The notes: a model not told the origin generated them from the sequence alone. Shown: positions 11,623-20,690, counted from the first letter of the stretch. The stretch: 64,000 nt of DNA from Gammaproteobacteria bacterium (GCA_018824405.1 JAHJGO010000024.1:62001-126000); one strand, 5' to 3'. Numbers and translations: made by a program.

Positions 11623-12531
11623 TCAGCGTGGCCGCCCCTTCATCTGTTGAGGCAGGCCGATTGTCTCGTCATAGCGCTTGAGGAAAACCGCCATGGGCTG
11701 ATAGGTCGTATTGTCGGCCAACTCAAAGTGCGCCTGTCCGACCTTGAACTGGCTCTGGTCGAGTTCCTTATCCTTGTCCATCCCTGCCAGTGCGCTGGCC
11801 ACCTGCTGTGCCAGTTCTGGCGGCACATCGTCACGGGCAATCACTCCATTGTGAGGCAGGGATCCAGTTTGCCACAAAGTTTCCAGCTCTTTTGCCTTGT
11901 CTGGATTTTCACGCGACCAGTTGCGCCAGAATCGCACCGTAGTGCCGCAGGCCAGCGCATCGCCGGTATAGGTGTTCATGATGGCAGAAATGGGTGAGCC
12001 GACAAATTTGATCGGGTTGTCCTTCACCTTCAGGCCGAGTTCATGCAGGTGCAGTAATGGAAGCATGGTGGCCGCGACGGCGGTGGCGGAGGAAAAGCAT
12101 AATGGTTTCCCGCTCAGGTCCTGCGGGTCTCTGAGCTTGCTATCCTTGCGCGCCACCATCATGCCGCGGAAATTTTCATCAGGAGTCATTTTTGCAATGA
12201 CACGATAGCCGTAATTCTGGCTGAACACGGTCTGGTAGGGATTGGGCAGGCCGAAGTGAAAACGGCGTGCGACGATTTTTTCTTCGTAGGCGGCATAATC
12301 CCGGGAAGTTTCAACACTGAAGCGTGCGCCGGGAATTTTGCGTTCCAGATAACGCATGATCGGCTCGTAAGCGCTATGCAGTTCCTGGGGGTTGAGATAG
12401 GGGTGCGGGGCAAACACGTATGTGGTTTCGGTTGCGGTTGTGCCGCTTGGACGATAGCCGCCTTCGGCACTGGCAGCGTTGCTGAGAATGAGAAAAAATA
12501 GCCACAAAGTCGATGCAAACGGTTTGGTCAT
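11623..12531 (-). CDS. PhnD-like periplasmic substrate-binding protein
   Basis: A phosphate/phosphonate-type periplasmic binding protein of 302 residues with a signal peptide (about 1-22). The family pattern is seen in APHPYLNPQELHSAYEPIMR and RRFHFGLPNPYQT, then the hinge region (LSGKPLCFSS) and the IMNTYTGDALACGTTV block. The ATG at 12531 was chosen because GGAGAAGG lies just before it; the in-frame ATG 12 nt earlier has no ribosome site. No permease or ATPase gene is nearby. It is directly followed by, and overlaps, the GGDEF/EAL sensor, so it probably serves as a ligand receptor for that sensor, not as a transporter component (inference). Confidence 0.85.
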   Translation of the reverse strand: MTKPFASTLWLFFLILSNAASAEGGYRPSGTTATETTYVFAPHPYLNPQELHSAYEPIMRYLERKIPGARFSVETSRDYAAYEEKIVARRFHFGLPNPYQTVFSQNYGYRVIAKMTPDENFRGMMVARKDSKLRDPQDLSGKPLCFSSATAVAATMLPLLHLHELGLKVKDNPIKFVGSPISAIMNTYTGDALACGTTVRFWRNWSRENPDKAKELETLWQTGSLPHNGVIARDDVPPELAQQVASALAGMDKDKELDQSQFKVGQAHFELADNTTYQPMAVFLKRYDETIGLPQQMKGRPR

Positions 12532-12719
12532 GACCTTCTCCATAATTTGGAAAGCCGCTTCCCTACATGTGCGGGCGCGGGAGAAATCTTAACACACCCC
12601 CTGGAGGGCAAGTCCTTTCCAGACGCAGAAAGTCAGATTGCCGGGCCTTGAGCATATTCTTGTAACAATCACCTACTAAAATTAGCCGGTTACTTAATTA
12701 TGATCGGGCTTGGTGGGTT

Positions 12720-13859
12720 ATGAATATTTTGTATATTCTGCGTGCGACTTTTTTATTGTTGTCCCTTTCCGGTGTTTTTTTTATACCTTCGGCTGCGGTG
12801 GCACGCGATATTGTCGTCGCGCAATCCGTTGATATTTCTGGGCCGCTCGGATACATCGGGAAGGATTACCTGGCTGGCACAAAAGTCTATTTTGATCATG
12901 TCAATGCAAATGGCGGCATTAACGGGAGAAAAATTACCCACCTGGTCATGGATAATGCTGGTTCGCCGGAAAAATCTGCGCGCATCAATGAGCAGTTCCT
13001 CGCTTCCGGACAGAAAATCGATGCCTTCTTCGGCTATTTTGGCGAGGGCAGCCTTGAGAGCCTGTTGGGCAGCTCTGCATTCAGGTCATCGGGCATTCCT
13101 CTGCTCGCGCCGCTTTCCGGCGGCGAGGCTGGCGAGCGTGATAAAAATGTCTTCTTTATCCGGCCCGGATTCGAGGGCGAGGCGGTGAAGCTGGCTGGCC
13201 CGATGCTCTCTGCTGGTCTGCAGCGCGTTGCTGTTGTCTATGCAGCGAACAATGACGGAAAGTCAGCGCTGCAGGCGGTTGAGTCCATGCTGGCTGAGCG
13301 GAATATGAAACTGGCTGGAAAATACCCCATTACATCAAATGGAGGCGGTCTTGATGTGGCCATCAGATCAGCGTTTGCTACCAGGCCGCAGGCCATCATC
13401 CTGGCTCTCGATACGCTGCCTGCTGCGCAGTTTGTTAAAGCTTACCGCCCGCTCGATGCTGGCGCCTTCATGCTTGGCTTGTCCCGGATCGACCATAAGG
13501 TTCTGTTCGATATCGTCGGAAAAGATCTGGCTGCCGGTATGATGATTGCGCAGGTTGTGCCGCATCCCGGCAACTGGAAAGTGCCTGTCGTCGTCGAGCA
13601 CAGGAAAATCATGGATATCTACCGTGACGAAGCCCCCAGCCATCTCACCCTGGAGGGCTTTATTGCGGCAAAAATGCTGGTCAATACCCTGAAAAGGCTG
13701 GGCAAGGATTTTACGCCCATGCAGCTAAGCGATGCGCTCAGAGCTTCCAAAAGCATGGATATCGGCGGCTATTATCTGGACCTCTCTCTACCTCGCAATC
13801 GAGGTTCAAGTTATGTCGATATCAATGCCATTTCCCGCAATGGCAAGTTGCTGAACTAG
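12720..13859 (+). CDS. Branched-chain-amino-acid-type ABC substrate-binding protein
   Basis: A LivK/Peripla_BP_6-type periplasmic binding protein of 379 residues with a signal peptide (about 1-28). Typical blocks are IVVAQSVDISGPLGYIGKDY, VNANGGINGRKI and VMDNAGSPEKSARI near the N-terminus, the SGIPLLAPLSGGE hinge, and EGFIAAKMLVNTLKRLG near the C-terminus. It is transcribed divergently from the PhnD-like/GGDEF pair across 188 nt. No permease genes are present, so a sensory role or service to a remote transporter are both open. The ligand cannot be told from sequence. Confidence 0.85.
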   Translation: MNILYILRATFLLLSLSGVFFIPSAAVARDIVVAQSVDISGPLGYIGKDYLAGTKVYFDHVNANGGINGRKITHLVMDNAGSPEKSARINEQFLASGQKIDAFFGYFGEGSLESLLGSSAFRSSGIPLLAPLSGGEAGERDKNVFFIRPGFEGEAVKLAGPMLSAGLQRVAVVYAANNDGKSALQAVESMLAERNMKLAGKYPITSNGGGLDVAIRSAFATRPQAIILALDTLPAAQFVKAYRPLDAGAFMLGLSRIDHKVLFDIVGKDLAAGMMIAQVVPHPGNWKVPVVVEHRKIMDIYRDEAPSHLTLEGFIAAKMLVNTLKRLGKDFTPMQLSDALRASKSMDIGGYYLDLSLPRNRGSSYVDINAISRNGKLLN

Positions 13860-13885
13860 GGCTGTCTGCTACTGACCTGTTGCTG

Positions 13886-14686
13886 CTACTGTGCTTTGAG
13901 TTCTTCGCTCAGATGAGGTGCGATAGCCTGCAGCAGCTGCCCGAAGATTTTCGGATTGCCGGCAATGATGTTGCCGCTCTTGAGGTAATTCTCGTTGCCT
14001 TGAAAGTCGCCCACCAGGCCACCCGCTTCCTGCACCAGCAGGCAGCCGGCCGCTATATCCCAGGGCTTCAGGCCAATCTCGAAAAAGCCGTCAAAACGGC
14101 CTGCGGCGGTATAAGCCAGATCGAGCGCGGCAGAGCCCGGACGGCGCAGCCCGGCGGTTTTCTGGATGAGGTCGCGGAACATGCCCATGTAGGCATCGAT
14201 ATGGGTGAAGTTGGTATATGGAAAGCCAGTACCTATCAGGGCGTTTTTGAGGTGGGTTTCCTTGGTGACGCGCAGGCGGCGGTCATTCAGGTAGGCGCCG
14301 CGGCCTTTGGTGGCGGTAAACAGGTCATTGTTGGCCGGGTCGTAGATCACGGCCTGATTCAGCACGCCCTTGTGCAGCAGGGCGATTGAAACAGCATATT
14401 GCGGAAAATTGTGCAGGAAATTGGTGGTGCCATCGAGCGGGTCGATGATCCACTGGTATTCGGATTCGCCGCGAACACCGCTTTCTTCTGCTAAAATTTC
14501 ATGATCCGGGTAGGCTTCCAGCAGGATGTCAATGATCGCGTCTTCTGCGGCGCGGTCCACTTCGCTGACAAAATCATTGTGGTTTTTACTTGTTATCGTC
14601 AGTTTGTCGATGTCGAGAGAGGCACGGTTGATGATGTTGCCGGCGCGGCGCGCGGCCTTGACCGCGATGGTGAGCATGGGATGCAT
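13886..14686 (-). CDS. suhB: Inositol-1-monophosphatase family protein SuhB
   Basis: Mg-dependent inositol monophosphatase of 266 residues. In bacteria SuhB also joins the ribosomal-RNA antitermination complex. The metal site is visible as EVDRAAED and EESG, then [12 protein letters not shown], and the C-terminal [15 protein letters not shown]. It is divergent from trmJ, the same suhB/trmJ/isc neighbourhood as in enterobacteria. Confidence 0.96.
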   Translation of the reverse strand: MHPMLTIAVKAARRAGNIINRASLDIDKLTITSKNHNDFVSEVDRAAEDAIIDILLEAYPDHEILAEESGVRGESEYQWIIDPLDGTTNFLHNFPQYAVSIALLHKGVLNQAVIYDPANNDLFTATKGRGAYLNDRRLRVTKETHLKNALIGTGFPYTNFTHIDAYMGMFRDLIQKTAGLRRPGSAALDLAYTAAGRFDGFFEIGLKPWDIAAGCLLVQEAGGLVGDFQGNENYLKSGNIIAGNPKIFGQLLQAIAPHLSEELKAQ

Positions 14687-14748
14687 AGTGGTTTCGATGA
14701 CTTTAATGAACAGAAATTAGGCGCTATTTTACATGGGAAAGACCAGTT

Positions 14749-15477
14749 TTGAGTAACTCCGTGCTGGACAACATTCGTGTGGTGCTGAGTCACCCCAGTC
14801 ACCCCGGCAATATCGGTGCGGCGGCACGGGCTATGAAGACCATGGGACTGCACCATCTTTTTCTGGTGAACCCCAGGCAATTTCCTGATGCGATGGCTGA
14901 TGCCATGGCCTCCGGCGCGAATGACGTGCTGCAGAATGCCGTGATCTGCTCCAGCCTGGAGCAGGCTTTGCAGGGCGCGGTGCTGGTAGTGGGGATGACA
15001 GCGCGGCACCGCGATTTGTCCCATGCCATGTTGACCTTGCGTGAGGCTGCGCCGCAAATACTGGAGCGAGCAGGCGAAGCGCCTGTGGCCCTGATTTTTG
15101 GCACGGAGATGTCGGGCCTTTCCAATGCAGAGCTGGAAAAATGCCAGCTGCTGATTACCATCCCGGTCAACCCCGAATACGGTTCACTCAATCTGGCTGC
15201 TGCGGTACAAGTGGTGAGTTATGAGTTGCGCACCTGCGGTGTTGTGACGGAGCCCATATCAAAAGTTGCTCCCTGGGCCGCTTTCGAGGATGTGGAGCGT
15301 TTCTATGAACATCTGGAGAACACGCTGGTCGAGATCGATTTTCTTGATCCCCTGGATCCCCGGCGCCTGATGACGAGATTGAGGCGCCTGTTTTCCCGTG
15401 CCGGGATGGAAAAGGAAGAAGTCAATATACTGCGGGGAATTTTGACGAAGGCCTGCCGAGGGCGGGTTTCCAAGTAA
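14749..15477 (+). CDS. trmJ: tRNA (cytidine/uridine-2'-O-)-methyltransferase TrmJ
   Basis: SPOUT-class methyltransferase of 242 residues that 2'-O-methylates position 32 of tRNAs. Family blocks: VVLSHPSHPGNIGAAARAMK at the N-terminus, VALIFGTEMSGLSNAEL and INPVNPEYGSLNLAAAVQ-like (ITIPVNPEYGSLNL) forming the knotted SAM site, and a helical C-terminal extension. The start is TTG 14749, with GGGAAAG upstream. A GTG four codons later (14761) is the alternative. It precedes cysE and iscR in the same direction, as trmJ precedes isc genes in E. coli. Confidence 0.95.
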   Translation: MSNSVLDNIRVVLSHPSHPGNIGAAARAMKTMGLHHLFLVNPRQFPDAMADAMASGANDVLQNAVICSSLEQALQGAVLVVGMTARHRDLSHAMLTLREAAPQILERAGEAPVALIFGTEMSGLSNAELEKCQLLITIPVNPEYGSLNLAAAVQVVSYELRTCGVVTEPISKVAPWAAFEDVERFYEHLENTLVEIDFLDPLDPRRLMTRLRRLFSRAGMEKEEVNILRGILTKACRGRVSK

Positions 15478-15510
15478 ATAGTTGACTAAATCACTTGGTT
15501 ATAGAATAAT
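15478..15510 (+). promoter_or_regulatory. IscR-like box overlapping the cysE promoter
   Basis: ATAGTTGACTAAATCACTTGG continues to GGTTAT at 15502 and resembles the type 1 IscR site of the E. coli isc promoter. The same bases hold a sigma-70 promoter: -35 TTGACT (15482-15487), 17-bp spacer, -10 AATAAT (15505-15510). The box begins just after the trmJ stop and lies 28 nt before the cysE ATG. The layout repeats exactly at the iscR promoter, which supports a functional site. Confidence 0.65.
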
Positions 15511-15537
15511 GCGATCATTGTATCCTGATTAGACCCC

Positions 15538-16290
15538 ATGTTCAAACATCTGCGTGAAGACATTGCAGTGGTTTTCGAGCGCGATCCTGCTGCCCGCTCT
15601 CGCTGGGAGGTGTTGACCACCTATCCCGGGGTGCATGCCGTTCTTTTTCATCGCCTGACGCATCGCTTGTGGGGGTGGAAGCTTTTCTGGCTGGCGCGTT
15701 TTACTTCCCATTTTGCACGCTGGATAACCGGCATCGAAATTCATCCTGGTGCCAAGATTGGTCGGCGCGTGTTCATCGATCATGGCATGGGCGTGGTGAT
15801 CGGGGAAACGGCCGAGCTGGGCGATGACGTCACGCTGTATCACGGCGTCACGCTGGGCGGTACTTCATGGAAAAAAGGCAAGCGCCATCCCACGCTCGGC
15901 AAGGGCGTGGTGATTGGTGCCGGGGCCAAGGTGCTGGGTCCGCTTTTTGTGGGTGATGGCGCCAAGATCGGCTCCAATGCGGTGGTGGTCAAGGATGTGC
16001 CTGCAGGGGCCACGGCGGTAGGCATTCCGGCGCGCATTCTGGATGGCGCTCAGGCCGAGAAACGCGAAAGCCAGGCCAAAAAGATGGGATTTTCCGCCTA
16101 TGCCATCAGTGAGGACATGAATGACCCCATGGTCAAGGCAGTTCACAGCCTGCTGGATCATACGGTGGTAACCGACCATCGCATCCAGCAGATCCTGGAG
16201 CATCTCAGCCGTCTGGGGGTGGAAGTTGGCGATGTTGAAAAAGCTTCAGACAAGTTTGATGTCAATTATTTGAACAAAATAGTTGACTAA
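15538..16290 (+). CDS. cysE: Serine O-acetyltransferase CysE
   Basis: Acetylates L-serine with acetyl-CoA, the committed step of cysteine synthesis. It has 250 residues: an N-terminal helical domain (about 1-65) then a left-handed parallel beta-helix of hexapeptide repeats ([18 protein letters not shown]). The catalytic histidines are in [11 protein letters not shown] and [12 protein letters not shown]. The C-terminal tail is long enough for interaction with CysK. It sits between trmJ and iscR, with its own IscR-like promoter, so cysteine supply is tied to Fe-S assembly. Its stop codon lies inside the iscR promoter box. Confidence 0.96.
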   Translation: MFKHLREDIAVVFERDPAARSRWEVLTTYPGVHAVLFHRLTHRLWGWKLFWLARFTSHFARWITGIEIHPGAKIGRRVFIDHGMGVVIGETAELGDDVTLYHGVTLGGTSWKKGKRHPTLGKGVVIGAGAKVLGPLFVGDGAKIGSNAVVVKDVPAGATAVGIPARILDGAQAEKRESQAKKMGFSAYAISEDMNDPMVKAVHSLLDHTVVTDHRIQQILEHLSRLGVEVGDVEKASDKFDVNYLNKIVD

Positions 16291-16311
16291 AACGGTAGGG
16301 TTTAATATAGT
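16279..16311 (+). promoter_or_regulatory. IscR-like box and promoter of the isc operon
   Basis: ATAGTTGACTAAAACGGTAG continues into GGTTT and matches the type 1 IscR motif. -35 TTGACT (16283-16288), 17-bp spacer and -10 TATAGT (16306-16311) form a strong promoter. The box overlaps the last codons and stop of cysE and is 36 nt upstream of the iscR ATG. Autoregulation by holo-IscR is the expected outcome by analogy with E. coli. Confidence 0.75.
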
Positions 16312-16346
16312 GACCGCTAGATGTACCCATATAAAAGAGGCTAAAC

Positions 16347-16814
16347 ATGCGTTTGACCACCAAAGGACGTTTTGCGGTAACGGCGATGATTGATCTGGCC
16401 ATGCGCCATGGCGAAGGCCCGGTGACGCTGGCAGGGATCAGCGACCGGCAAAGGATTTCCCTGTCGTATCTCGAGCAACTTTTCGGCAAGCTGCGCCGTT
16501 ACGGTCTGGTCGAGAGCGTGCGCGGGCCGGGTGGCGGCTATTGTCTCGCCAGAGAGTTGGCCGGGATTTCCGTTGCGGACATTATTCAGGCCGTAGATGA
16601 GCCGATAGATGCTACCAAGTGCGGTGGCTTGGGAAATTGCCATGACGATCTTCCCTGCATGACGCATGAGTTGTGGACCAATCTCAATGTAAAGATATTT
16701 GATTACCTGCAATCCGTTAGCCTGGCCCATCTGGTGGCCTCGCAACATGGGGGCAAGCACTCGGCACATCTGGACCATCGCTTCAAGCACGGTGGGGCGG
16801 CGATTTCGGCCTGA
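16347..16814 (+). CDS. iscR: Fe-S-responsive transcription regulator IscR
   Basis: Rrf2-family regulator of 155 residues that carries a [2Fe-2S] cluster and represses the isc operon when clusters are sufficient. It starts with MRLTTKGRFAVTAMIDLA, the canonical beginning, with the winged-helix recognition segment ISLSYLEQLFGKLR. The cluster cysteines are in CGGLGNCHDDLPCMTH (C-x5-C-x5-C), with the nearby histidine that makes the unusual fourth ligand. AGAGG is upstream. It is the first gene of the isc operon, 3 nt before the next gene. Confidence 0.97.
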   Translation: MRLTTKGRFAVTAMIDLAMRHGEGPVTLAGISDRQRISLSYLEQLFGKLRRYGLVESVRGPGGGYCLARELAGISVADIIQAVDEPIDATKCGGLGNCHDDLPCMTHELWTNLNVKIFDYLQSVSLAHLVASQHGGKHSAHLDHRFKHGGAAISA

Positions 16815-16817
16815 TCC

Positions 16818-17966
16818 ATGAGTCAGGTCTATTTCGACCACAATGCCACTACGCCGCTGGATGAAAGCGTATTTTTGGCGATGATGCCGTATATGCAGGG
16901 ACAGTATGGGAATCCCTCCAGCCGGCACAGTTTTGGTCGAATTGCGCGCCAGGCGGTAGATGAGGCGCGTGAGCAGTTGGCGGATGCTGTGGGGGCGCAC
17001 CCCTCGCAGGTGATTTTTACCAGTGGCGGCACCGAAGCCAATAACCTGGCCATCCGCGGCATGGCGGCAGTGCTGCCGCCGGCTCAGGTGGTGTGGGGCA
17101 GTATCGAGCATCCCTGCGTGGCGAAGCCGTGTCAAAGTTTGAAAGTGCAGGGTTGGGAGCCGCGCCCACTGGCGGTGGATGATGCCGGGCGATTCGCCAT
17201 GGATGATCTGGCACAGGCATTGCAGGTAACGACGGGCCTGGTCAGCGTGATGCTGGCCAATAATGAGACCGGTGCGTTGCAGGATGTGGCTGAAGTTGCA
17301 AAACTCGCGCGTGCCGCAGGCGCCTGGGTGCACACCGATGCAGTGCAGGCGCTGGGCAAGATCAGGCTGGATTTTGCGGAATTGGGCGTGCATGCCATGA
17401 GTCTGTCGTCGCACAAGGTTTACGGGCCAAAAGGTGTTGGAGCTCTGGTGCTGGACAAGCGCATCGAATTGATGCCGCAGATGACCGGTGGTGGGCACGA
17501 AAAAGGTTTGCGTGCCGGCACCGAGAACGTGCCGGGCATTGTCGGCTTTGCCGCTGCCTGCGAACTGGCCGTCAGTCGCATGCAGCAGGATGCAGAGATG
17601 CTTGGGCGGATGAGGAACGAACTTGAAACGGGCGTCGCTGCCCTGGGTGGCGTGATATTTGGATCCGGGGCGCGGCGGCTGGCAAATACCAGCTATTTCG
17701 CCATCCCCGGCATCGAAGGGGAAACGTTGCTGATCGCATTGGATCGTGCAGGATTTGCAGTGGCAAGCGGCTCGGCCTGCGCCAGCGGCAGCACAGAGCC
17801 CAGCGCGGTGCTGCTGGCCATGGGCGTTGAGCCGGAACTGGCCAAAGGCGCGATCCGGGTGAGCCTGGGGCGTGGCAACAGTATGCAGCAGATAGAAGAA
17901 TTTGTACGGGTCCTGCGGGCGGAACTGAAGCGTTTGCGAACCCTGTCAGCCGTAGCAGTCATGTGA
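16818..17966 (+). CDS. NifS-like cysteine desulfurase (second desulfurase of the operon)
   Basis: PLP enzyme that takes sulfur from cysteine; 382 residues. It begins [15 protein letters not shown]. The PLP lysine is in [10 protein letters not shown], and the catalytic cysteine loop is [16 protein letters not shown] (group I pattern). Both residues are present, so it should be active. It is clearly a different paralogue from the adjacent iscS (FDHNATTP versus LDYSATTP start, shorter C-terminus). It lies 3 nt after iscR and 16 nt before iscS. The likely role is extra sulfur donation to IscU or another acceptor (inference). Confidence 0.9.
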   Translation: MSQVYFDHNATTPLDESVFLAMMPYMQGQYGNPSSRHSFGRIARQAVDEAREQLADAVGAHPSQVIFTSGGTEANNLAIRGMAAVLPPAQVVWGSIEHPCVAKPCQSLKVQGWEPRPLAVDDAGRFAMDDLAQALQVTTGLVSVMLANNETGALQDVAEVAKLARAAGAWVHTDAVQALGKIRLDFAELGVHAMSLSSHKVYGPKGVGALVLDKRIELMPQMTGGGHEKGLRAGTENVPGIVGFAAACELAVSRMQQDAEMLGRMRNELETGVAALGGVIFGSGARRLANTSYFAIPGIEGETLLIALDRAGFAVASGSACASGSTEPSAVLLAMGVEPELAKGAIRVSLGRGNSMQQIEEFVRVLRAELKRLRTLSAVAVM

Positions 17967-17982
17967 TTTTTTGGAGAGTGTA

Positions 17983-19191
17983 ATGAAGTTGCCGATTTAT
18001 CTGGATTATTCCGCGACCACGCCGGTGGATCCCCGTGTGGCGGAACAAATGATTCCCTACCTGACCGAAAAGTTCGGTAATCCGGCGAGCCGCTCCCATG
18101 CCTTCGGCTGGGAAGCCGACGAGGCGGTGGAAAACGCCCGCAAACAGGTGGCCGATCTGGTCAATGCCGACCCCAAGGAAATCATCTGGACTTCCGGTGC
18201 GACGGAATCCAACAACCTTGCCATCAAGGGCGCGGCCCACTTCTACTCGGGCAAGGGCAAGCATCTCATCACCGTATCCACCGAGCACAAGGCGGTGCTG
18301 GACACTTGCCGTGAACTGGAGCGCCAGGGCTTCGAGGTGACTTATCTGATTCCAGAATCCAATGGTCTGGTGGACCTGGATAAATTCACTGCGGCGATCC
18401 GTCCCGATACCATTCTGGCTTCGGTGATGTACGTCAACAACGAAATCGGCGTGATCCAGGATATCCCCGCGCTGGGCGAAATCTGCCGCAGCAAGGGCGT
18501 GATCTTCCACGTGGATTCCGCACAGGCCAGCGGCAAGGTGGTGATCGACCTGCAAAAGCTGAAAGTGGACCTGATGTCCTTTTCCGCCCACAAGATCTAC
18601 GGTCCCAAGGGCATCGGCGCCCTGTATGTGCGCCGCAAGCCGCGCATCCGCCTGGAAGCGCAGATGCATGGTGGCGGCCACGAGCGCGGCATGCGTTCCG
18701 GTACGCTGGCAACCCACCAGATCGTGGGCATGGGCGAAGCATTCCGTCTTGCCAGGGAAGAAATGGCGGCAGAAAACGAGCGCACACGCATGTTGCGCGA
18801 CCGCCTCTACAACGGCCTCAAGGAAATCGAGGAAGTGTACGTCAATGGCGACATGGACAATCGCGTACCACACAATCTGAATATCAGCTTCAGCTTCGTC
18901 GAAGGCGAATCACTCATCATGGCTATCAAGGATCTTGCGGTATCAAGTGGCTCCGCATGTACTTCCGCCAGTCTTGAGCCTTCCTACGTACTGAAGTCAC
19001 TTGGGCACAGCGACGAACTGGCGCACAGCTCGATCCGTTTTACCATCGGCCGTTTCACCACCGAGGAGGAAATCGACTACGCGATACAGCTGCTCAAGAA
19101 CAAGATCGGCAAGCTGCGCGAACTGTCGCCGCTGTGGGAAATGTTCAAGGACGGAATCGATTTGAATTCCGTGCAGTGGGCAGCACATTGA
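17983..19191 (+). CDS. iscS: Cysteine desulfurase IscS
   Basis: Main sulfur donor for Fe-S assembly, 402 residues against 404 in E. coli. It is nearly collinear with that protein: [20 protein letters not shown] at the start, the PLP lysine in [16 protein letters not shown], the catalytic loop [17 protein letters not shown], and the IscU-binding C-terminus ending [12 protein letters not shown] 17983 was chosen because GGAGAG lies 7 nt before it and it restores the family start. A hairpin separates it from iscU. Confidence 0.98.
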   Translation: MKLPIYLDYSATTPVDPRVAEQMIPYLTEKFGNPASRSHAFGWEADEAVENARKQVADLVNADPKEIIWTSGATESNNLAIKGAAHFYSGKGKHLITVSTEHKAVLDTCRELERQGFEVTYLIPESNGLVDLDKFTAAIRPDTILASVMYVNNEIGVIQDIPALGEICRSKGVIFHVDSAQASGKVVIDLQKLKVDLMSFSAHKIYGPKGIGALYVRRKPRIRLEAQMHGGGHERGMRSGTLATHQIVGMGEAFRLAREEMAAENERTRMLRDRLYNGLKEIEEVYVNGDMDNRVPHNLNISFSFVEGESLIMAIKDLAVSSGSACTSASLEPSYVLKSLGHSDELAHSSIRFTIGRFTTEEEIDYAIQLLKNKIGKLRELSPLWEMFKDGIDLNSVQWAAH

Positions 19192-19204
19192 TTAACTAGT
19201 AAAT

Positions 19205-19241
19205 AGTGAGGGGCAGGCTATTTCGCTACCCCCTCACTTTT
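19205..19241 (+). promoter_or_regulatory. Hairpin in the iscS-iscU spacer
   Basis: AGTGAGGGG (19205-19213) and CCCCTCACT (19230-19238) pair perfectly around a 16-nt loop, followed by TTTT. It has the form of a weak intrinsic terminator or an RNA-processing/stability element inside the isc operon. The ribosome site of iscU (CCGGAG) follows. Function is inferred only from structure. Confidence 0.6.
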
Positions 19242-19257
19242 AAACCGGAGAATTGTC

Positions 19258-19674
19258 ATGGCTTACAGCGAAAAAGTTCTGGATCACTACGAAAACCCGC
19301 GCAACGTCGGCTCGTTCGGCAAGGAAGAGGATGGCGTGGCGACCGGCATGGTTGGCGCGCCGGCCTGCGGCGACGTGATGAAGCTGCAAATCCGCGTAAA
19401 CAAGGATGGCGTCATTGAGGATGCCAAGTTCAAGACTTATGGTTGCGGTTCGGCGATCGCATCGAGTTCGCTGGTGACCGAATGGGTCAAGGGCAAGACA
19501 CTGGATCAGGCGCTGGACATCAAGAACACCCAGATCGCTGAAGAACTGGCCCTGCCGCCGGTGAAGATTCACTGCTCGATCCTGGCTGAAGATGCGATCA
19601 AGGCCGCCGTGGCCGACTACAAGGCCAAGCACGGCGAAAACGTGGTGGCCGATGCCTGCAAGGGAGCCTGCTGA
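19258..19674 (+). CDS. iscU: Fe-S scaffold protein IscU
   Basis: Scaffold on which [2Fe-2S] clusters are built before transfer by HscA/HscB. It has 138 residues. The three cluster cysteines lie in GAPACGD (with the conserved Asp), [11 protein letters not shown] and VKIHCSIL. The HscA-recognition motif region LPPVK is present just before the third cysteine. It is an iscU-type protein, not a longer NifU. iscA follows after 2 nt. Confidence 0.98.
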   Translation: MAYSEKVLDHYENPRNVGSFGKEEDGVATGMVGAPACGDVMKLQIRVNKDGVIEDAKFKTYGCGSAIASSSLVTEWVKGKTLDQALDIKNTQIAEELALPPVKIHCSILAEDAIKAAVADYKAKHGENVVADACKGAC

Positions 19675-19676
19675 TC

Positions 19677-20000
19677 ATGGGTATCACAATGACCGAACAG
19701 GCTGCCAAACACGTCAGCAATTTTCTTACCAAACGCGGCAAAGGCGTGGGCCTGCGCCTCGGAGTGCGCACTTCGGGCTGCTCCGGCATGGCTTATACGA
19801 TTGAGTTCGCAGACGAAATCGGTGCGGATGATTTGCAGTTCGACAGCCATGGCGTGAAAGTACTGATCGACGCCAAGAGCCTGCCCTATCTGGACGGCAC
19901 CGAGCTGGATTACACCCGCGAAGGGCTCAATGAAGGATTCAAGTTCAACAACCCCAATGTCAAAAATGCGTGCGGTTGTGGCGAGAGCTTCAATGTATAG
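19677..20000 (+). CDS. iscA: A-type Fe-S carrier IscA
   Basis: A-type carrier of 107 residues that accepts or delivers Fe-S clusters. The conserved cysteines are in TSGCSGMAY (C35) and the C-terminal ACGCGESF (C99 and C101). The start [13 protein letters not shown] is normal for the family. Its TAG stop lies within the left arm of a palindromic repeat that occupies the whole gap to hscB. Confidence 0.97.
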   Translation: MGITMTEQAAKHVSNFLTKRGKGVGLRLGVRTSGCSGMAYTIEFADEIGADDLQFDSHGVKVLIDAKSLPYLDGTELDYTREGLNEGFKFNNPNVKNACGCGESFNV

Positions 20001-20084
20001 CTTTCAGCCATCAGCCGTCAGCCGTCAGCAAAGACGGCACGGGTGGTTCAAGCTGACTGTTGATAGCTGACAGCTGAAAGCTAT
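19997..20084. repeat. Palindromic intergenic repeat, copy A (iscA-hscB)
   Basis: ATAGCTTTCAG at the left end and CTGAAAGCTAT at the right end are perfect inverted ends. Between them is a run of TCAGCC(A/G)TCAGC units and the inverse GATAGCTGACAGCTG. The left end holds the iscA stop. The right arm supplies GAAAG (20076-20080), six nt before the hscB ATG. Related copies lie at 22583-22667, 32477-32545 and 36753-36785. Confidence 0.75.
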
Positions 20085-20086
20085 CC

Positions 20087-20620
20087 ATGCTCTTCGACTT
20101 CAGCAAAAACCATTTCGAGCTGTTTGGACTGGCGCCCGCTTTCCATGTGGATGTGGGGCGCCTGGACCAGGCATACCGCGAAATTCAGACGCTGGTTCAC
20201 CCCGACAAGTTTGCGCATCTGGGCGATCAGGAAAAGCGCCTGTCGATGCAGTGGGCGACTCACGCCAACGAGGCCTACCAGACGCTGAAAAAACCGCTTT
20301 CCCGTGCGCGCTACCTGCTGCATCTGCATGGCGTGGATACGCAGGAAGAAAGCAACACCGCCATGCCGGCGGAATTCCTCATGGCCCAGATGGAGTGGCG
20401 AGAAGCCATCATGGAGGCGAAGGAAGCGCAGGATATTTCGGATATGGAACAATTGCACAATCGCCTGCGTTCCGAGATGCGCGAGCAGCATCAGGAACTG
20501 GGGCGTCTGCTGGACGAAAAGGCAGACTACCAGGGAGCATCCGGCCTGGTGCGCAAGCTTAAGTTCATGGAAAAACTGGGCGAGGAAATCGATACCGCCC
20601 TGGAGATGATGGAAGCCTAA
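20087..20620 (+). CDS. hscB: Fe-S assembly co-chaperone HscB
   Basis: J-type co-chaperone of 177 residues that brings IscU to HscA and stimulates its ATPase. The N-terminal J domain has the HPD motif in LVHPDKFAHL. The C-terminal three-helix domain (about 85-177) binds IscU. The start MLFDFSKNHFELFGL is family-typical. Its gene is flanked by two different palindromic repeats, and the TAA stop is shared with the right-hand one. Confidence 0.96.
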   Translation: MLFDFSKNHFELFGLAPAFHVDVGRLDQAYREIQTLVHPDKFAHLGDQEKRLSMQWATHANEAYQTLKKPLSRARYLLHLHGVDTQEESNTAMPAEFLMAQMEWREAIMEAKEAQDISDMEQLHNRLRSEMREQHQELGRLLDEKADYQGASGLVRKLKFMEKLGEEIDTALEMMEA

Positions 20621-20690
20621 CCCCTCCCGGCCTCCCCTTGCGTGAGCAACCGCTGCGCGGATGCTCACGCAAGGGGATTTGAGGGGGGTT
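20619..20690. repeat. Palindromic repeat of a second family (hscB-hscA)
   Basis: AACCCCTCCCGGCCTCCCC leads into a stem CCCCTTGCGTGAGCA / TGCTCACGCAAGGGG around a GC-rich loop, then GAGGGGGGTT closes the outer arms. The first two bases overlap the hscB stop codon. A related element with the same outer arms lies at 52389-52464 before yejF. Confidence 0.7.
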
